A DNA stretch of 35,602 bases from Methanobrevibacter sp. (GTDB lineage: Archaea; Methanobacteriota; Methanobacteria; Methanobacteriales; Methanobacteriaceae). The position numbers and the translations under genes were made by a program. This document shows, piece after piece, positions 33,047-35,602 of this stretch. The stretch is from positions 1 to 35,602 of the forward strand of contig NZ_JAFRJO010000039.1 of assembly GCF_017432245.1 (NCBI RefSeq), in the 5' to 3' direction. Position 1 is the stretch's first letter; every line of letters begins with the position of its first letter. Under the pieces are notes generated by a model. It ran no database searches. It was not told the origin of the DNA and saw nothing but the letters and a program-made list of their open reading frames with translations.

Positions 33047-33309
33047 ATGTAACGGGGTTAAGTATTAAATAGATTAACCATTAACGAATTATTGGGATAA
33101 ATAAATTTCTAATAATTAATGATTTAAAGATGTGATTTGTTTCATCTTTAAAAATCAGGGATTGATTTTTTTGATTAAAATGAACACTATTTTTTCTCAA
33201 AAGTTACATATGATGAAATTTTGGGGTGTTTTTCATCTAAATAAATTGTAACTTGATTTATTTTTTTGGAAGATATTTCATATTGTGAAAAAAATATGGT
33301 GAATTATAT
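33047..33309 (+). ncRNA. Conserved structured leader of adhesin gene 2 (copy A)
   Basis: About 263 bases from ATGTAACGGGGTT to the ATG, closely matched at 35192-35456. Hairpin 1: TTTAAAGATG (33123-33132) with CATCTTTAAA (33143-33152), loop TGATTTGTTT. Hairpin 2: AAATCA (33152-33157) with TGATTT (33163-33168). Element 3: AAGTTACA (33201-33208) with TGTAACTT (33247-33254), enclosing GATGAAA (33212-33218) with TTTCATC (33231-33237) and a GGGGTG loop. Differences from copy B keep pairing through G-U wobbles. Likely a cis-acting RNA in the adhesin mRNA. Confidence 0.65.
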
Positions 33310-34914
33310 ATGGATAAATTGAAAACTCGTGTTTTATTCGTTTCATTGATTATCTTAGCATTATTGTCTGTTAGTGCTGTTGCAGCTGCAGATGCTGATG
33401 AAGTAATCAGTGATACACAAGATAATTTTGATTTATCCGAAGAGACAGTCAGTGATGTTCAACAAGCAAGTGATAGCGAATTTGGTGAAGTTGATCCAAA
33501 TCCTAACCCAACTGCAAGTAGTTCTCTTACTATTAAGATTAATTATATGGATGGTTTTGGTTACAGTGATACTTATGGTGAGTGGGTTACCCATTATGAA
33601 GGCCCTAATTCTGTGCCATGGTCTTTTCCTGTTGAGAAAAAGTTGAATAGTACAGTAGGTATGAGTAATCAAAAGAGTTTTACTTATGATGGGTATCGTT
33701 ATGTCTTTAAATGTTGGAGAGATGACCAAACAGGTCAGGATATAGGCCATACCGAAAAGAAAGCATTTGCAAAATATATTGATGAAAATGGTTTTGGTCA
33801 TAATTATACATATTCATACACTGCTCAGTATACTAAAACCCTTATTGGATGTGTAAATTGTGAGTATATTGATAATTTAGGAAATGGAGGAGGTTCTGCT
33901 AGATGGACTTCAGATAATACAGCTTATTCACATGAATTTAGGGAACCTGCTGACATACCAAATGGGGCAAAATTTTTATACTGGGAAAGAAATGACACTA
34001 AACAGCGGTACGGTGAGGGTGATACCATGAAAATTAAAACTTCTGAATATGCCGGTATTGAGCTAAATGTCACTGTATATGCGGTTTATAACATCGAGAC
34101 TGAGATTGAACTTGAAGATATCACTGATTATGTTGAGAATGTTGTGGACATCACAGCTAAAATCAAGCCAAAAGTTAGCAGTCTTCCTAATCCAAATGGA
34201 ACTGCTACTTTAACTATTGATTGGAGCAACAAACTTGAAAGTGGATTATTAATGGCAGGTTCTGAATCTTATACTGTTGATGTTGAAGATGGTCAAGCTG
34301 TATTTAAAGATATCACACTTTCAAGCCCTGGTACTTACAAGTATTCCGTGAAATTTAATGGATATAATTATGATGTACATTCTGAAGGTATAAATGATTA
34401 TATTGAATCAGAAGAATCAGCTAAACTCAATGTTTTACCATTAAACACTACAACTACAAGTGATGATGTTTCTGGTACTGCTGGTGATAAAGTAACTATT
34501 ACCGCAGATATCGTTGATCAAAACGAACATGCTGTTAAAAATGGTACTGCTGTATTAAAAATTAATGGTAAAGAAATTGGTCGTGTTGACGTAAAAGAGG
34601 GTAAAGCTGTATTTGAAGGTGTAGAATTACCATCTGAAAGTACTGAAGCTACTATTGAGTATTTAGGAAACGATTATTATAATCCATCCAATACTACTAT
34701 TCAAATTACTGTAACTCAACCTGCAGAAGAACCTGAGGAAGAACCTGGTGAAGAACCTGAAGAGGAACCTGAGGAAGAACCTGCAGATGAGCCTGCTGCT
34801 CCTGTTGCAGAAAAAGCAATTCCTGCAATTCCAGCAGCTGGTAATCCAATTGCTTTAGTAGTTTTAACATTATTGACCTTAGTTTCAACTGTCTCTTTCG
34901 GACGTAAAAAATAA
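33310..34914 (+). CDS. Adhesin-like surface protein with InlB-repeat-like and Ig-like domains
   Basis: Complete at 534 residues. A signal peptide (MDKLKTRVLFVSLIILALLS, cleavage probably near AVAAADA, residues 24-28) is followed by an acidic spacer. Two segments resemble InlB B-repeats, ending TAQYTK and VTVYAVYN with aromatic cores such as YVFKCWRDD and AKFLYWERND. A divergent Ig-like domain (about 275-375) and a Big_3-type Ig domain (about 378-465) follow. The C terminus is a Glu-Pro linker, AAGNPIA, a hydrophobic helix and GRKK. The final module closely matches the protein at 3-1547. Cell-surface attachment is expected and the ligand is unknown. GGTGAATTATAT precedes the ATG after a long structured leader. 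Confidence 0.9.
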   Translation: MDKLKTRVLFVSLIILALLSVSAVAAADADEVISDTQDNFDLSEETVSDVQQASDSEFGEVDPNPNPTASSSLTIKINYMDGFGYSDTYGEWVTHYEGPNSVPWSFPVEKKLNSTVGMSNQKSFTYDGYRYVFKCWRDDQTGQDIGHTEKKAFAKYIDENGFGHNYTYSYTAQYTKTLIGCVNCEYIDNLGNGGGSARWTSDNTAYSHEFREPADIPNGAKFLYWERNDTKQRYGEGDTMKIKTSEYAGIELNVTVYAVYNIETEIELEDITDYVENVVDITAKIKPKVSSLPNPNGTATLTIDWSNKLESGLLMAGSESYTVDVEDGQAVFKDITLSSPGTYKYSVKFNGYNYDVHSEGINDYIESEESAKLNVLPLNTTTTSDDVSGTAGDKVTITADIVDQNEHAVKNGTAVLKINGKEIGRVDVKEGKAVFEGVELPSESTEATIEYLGNDYYNPSNTTIQITVTQPAEEPEEEPGEEPEEEPEEEPADEPAAPVAEKAIPAIPAAGNPIALVVLTLLTLVSTVSFGRKK

Positions 34915-34922
34915 GTATTTTT

Positions 34923-34957
34923 TAGAAGAATTCATTTCTTCTATTTTTTATTTTTTT
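34923..34957 (+). terminator. Terminator of adhesin gene 2
   Basis: TAGAAGAA (34923-34930) and TTCTTCTA (34936-34943) form a perfect 8-bp stem with a 5-nt loop, followed by TTTTTTATTTTTTT. It starts nine bases after the stop codon. Confidence 0.72.
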
Positions 34958-35158
34958 AAAATTATATTTTATTTTTTTATAGACTTTTTTTAATCTTTCT
35001 TATCATTCCTTCTTTTTTTAATATTAAATTTTTATCAAAAGACAATATTTTCCTTATTATTACTTAATTAACTTAACTTTGAACAATCGCATAATTTGGG
35101 TATTTTAAGTTTTTTATGTTTAAACAATTTAAATGAATGCTATTATATTTTCATAAAC

Positions 35159-35168
35159 TTTATATATA
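35159..35168 (+). promoter_or_regulatory. TATA box of adhesin gene 3
   Basis: TTTATATATA lies 24 bases before ATGTAACGGGGTT, as in the promoter of the preceding adhesin gene. Between 34958 and this point I see only AT-rich DNA. Confidence 0.55.
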
Positions 35169-35191
35169 ATTATATAAATACAATATACTGT

Positions 35192-35456
35192 ATGTAACGG
35201 GGTTTAGTCTTTAATAGTTTAACTTTTATTGATGTTAATGGACTAAAAACTTTCTGATAAATTTTTTTGATTTAAAAAGGTGATTTGTTTTATCCTTAAG
35301 AATCGTTTTAATGATTTTTTGATTAAAATGAACACTATTTTTTCTCTAAAAAGTTACATATGGTGAATTTTTTGGGGTGTTTTTCATCTAAATAAATTGT
35401 AGCTTGATTTATTTTTTTGGAAGATATTTCATATTGAAAAAATTATGGTGAATAAA
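35192..35456 (+). ncRNA. Conserved structured leader of adhesin gene 3 (copy B)
   Basis: Homologous to 33047-33309 over its whole length, with best conservation in the last 130 bases. Hairpin 1 keeps the loop TGATTTGTTT with arms changed to AAGG/CCTT (35277-35297). Element 3 has AAGTTACA (35351-35358) with TGTAGCTT (35398-35405), where one A-U pair became G-U, and GGTGAA (35362-35367) with TTCATC (35383-35388), again with one G-U. TTTAGTC (35204-35210) can also pair with GACTAAA (35241-35247). These substitutions retain structure on the plus strand. Confidence 0.65.
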
Positions 35457-35602
35457 ATGGATAAGTTGAAAACTCGAGTTTTGTTTATATCCTTGATTAT
35501 TTTAGCATTAGTTTCTATCAGTGCTGTTGCAGCTGCTGATGGTGTTAATGATGAGATAATCAGTGCAAATCAAGAAGATTTTGATTTATCTGAAGAGACA
35601 AA
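35457..35602 (+). CDS. Adhesin-like surface protein, N-terminal fragment (3' end outside window)
   Basis: The first 48 residues are visible: MDKLKTRVLFISLIILALVS, a signal peptide nearly identical to that of the gene at 33310, then AVAAADGVNDE and an acidic stretch with EDFDLSEET also shared with that protein. This shows a tandem duplicate. GGTGA lies five bases before the ATG; an in-frame ATG at 35445 would precede that site and is less likely. The rest of the protein, its repeats and its anchor are beyond the window. Confidence 0.88.
   Translation, partial: MDKLKTRVLFISLIILALVSISAVAAADGVNDEIISANQEDFDLSEET

Noticed and set aside
33433-33801. Minus-strand open frame of 122 codons inside adhesin gene 2
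   Set aside because: It is a shadow of the adhesin reading frame with no independent start signal.
34730-34800. GAAGAACCTGAGGAA-type repeats as a possible CRISPR or tandem DNA repeat
   Set aside because: These are coding repeats for a Glu-Pro linker in the adhesin; spacing and spacers of a CRISPR array are absent.

Overview
The window comes from a low-GC methanogenic archaeon of the order Methanobacteriales, most likely Methanobrevibacter (gut or rumen type). The evidence is a combination of archaeal-specific enzymes (F420 reductase NpdG, iron-sulfur flavoprotein, methanogenesis marker protein 4, the two-step archaeal entry into aromatic amino acid synthesis, pantoate kinase, archaeal-type AspRS, archaeal riboflavin reductase), very AT-rich intergenic DNA, GGAGGTGAT-type ribosome binding sites with frequent TTG/GTG starts, and giant-adhesin-type genes with Ig-like repeats at both ends. 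The species call is inference.

Layout. 1-1547: 3' end of an adhesin-like surface protein. 1750-7207: thpR, then a minus-strand series (TDT-type membrane transporter, monooxygenase-fold protein, ElaA-type acetyltransferase, npdG, a Firmicutes-like 3-hydroxyacyl-CoA dehydrogenase and a MarR regulator). 7482-9506: aroA' and aroB'. 9507-10363: two terminator-like hairpins, a small ORF with a very strong ribosome binding site, and a cluster of strong stem-loops that looks like structured RNA on the plus strand. 10364-16471: nitroreductase (minus), then hemL, iron-sulfur flavoprotein, marker protein 4, uppS, tatD and arfC (plus). 16472-17740: a gene-poor stretch with stem-loops, two DtxR-like operators bracketing a TATA box, and tiny basic proteins. 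17744-25770: a 48-residue protein, PHP phosphoesterase, pantoate kinase plus methyltransferase, a membrane protein, and a minus-strand series of flavoprotein, aspS and hisD. 26488-32859: UPF0058 protein, NYN-type nuclease, membrane protein with a class III cyclase/GGDEF-like domain, small membrane protein, argJ, a 34-residue basic protein and an M14-like zinc peptidase. 32860-35602: two tandem adhesin-like genes, the second cut by the window edge.

Most genes are core metabolism or information processing in short transcription units. The least explained content is: (1) a roughly 265-nt leader present upstream of both adhesin genes, in which base changes between the copies preserve pairing as G-U wobbles; (2) the stem-loop cluster at 10015-10323; (3) the cyclase-like membrane protein next to a NYN nuclease; (4) the DtxR-like operator pair controlling a 32-residue protein; and (5) an elaA-type gene whose only well-placed start is ATA.
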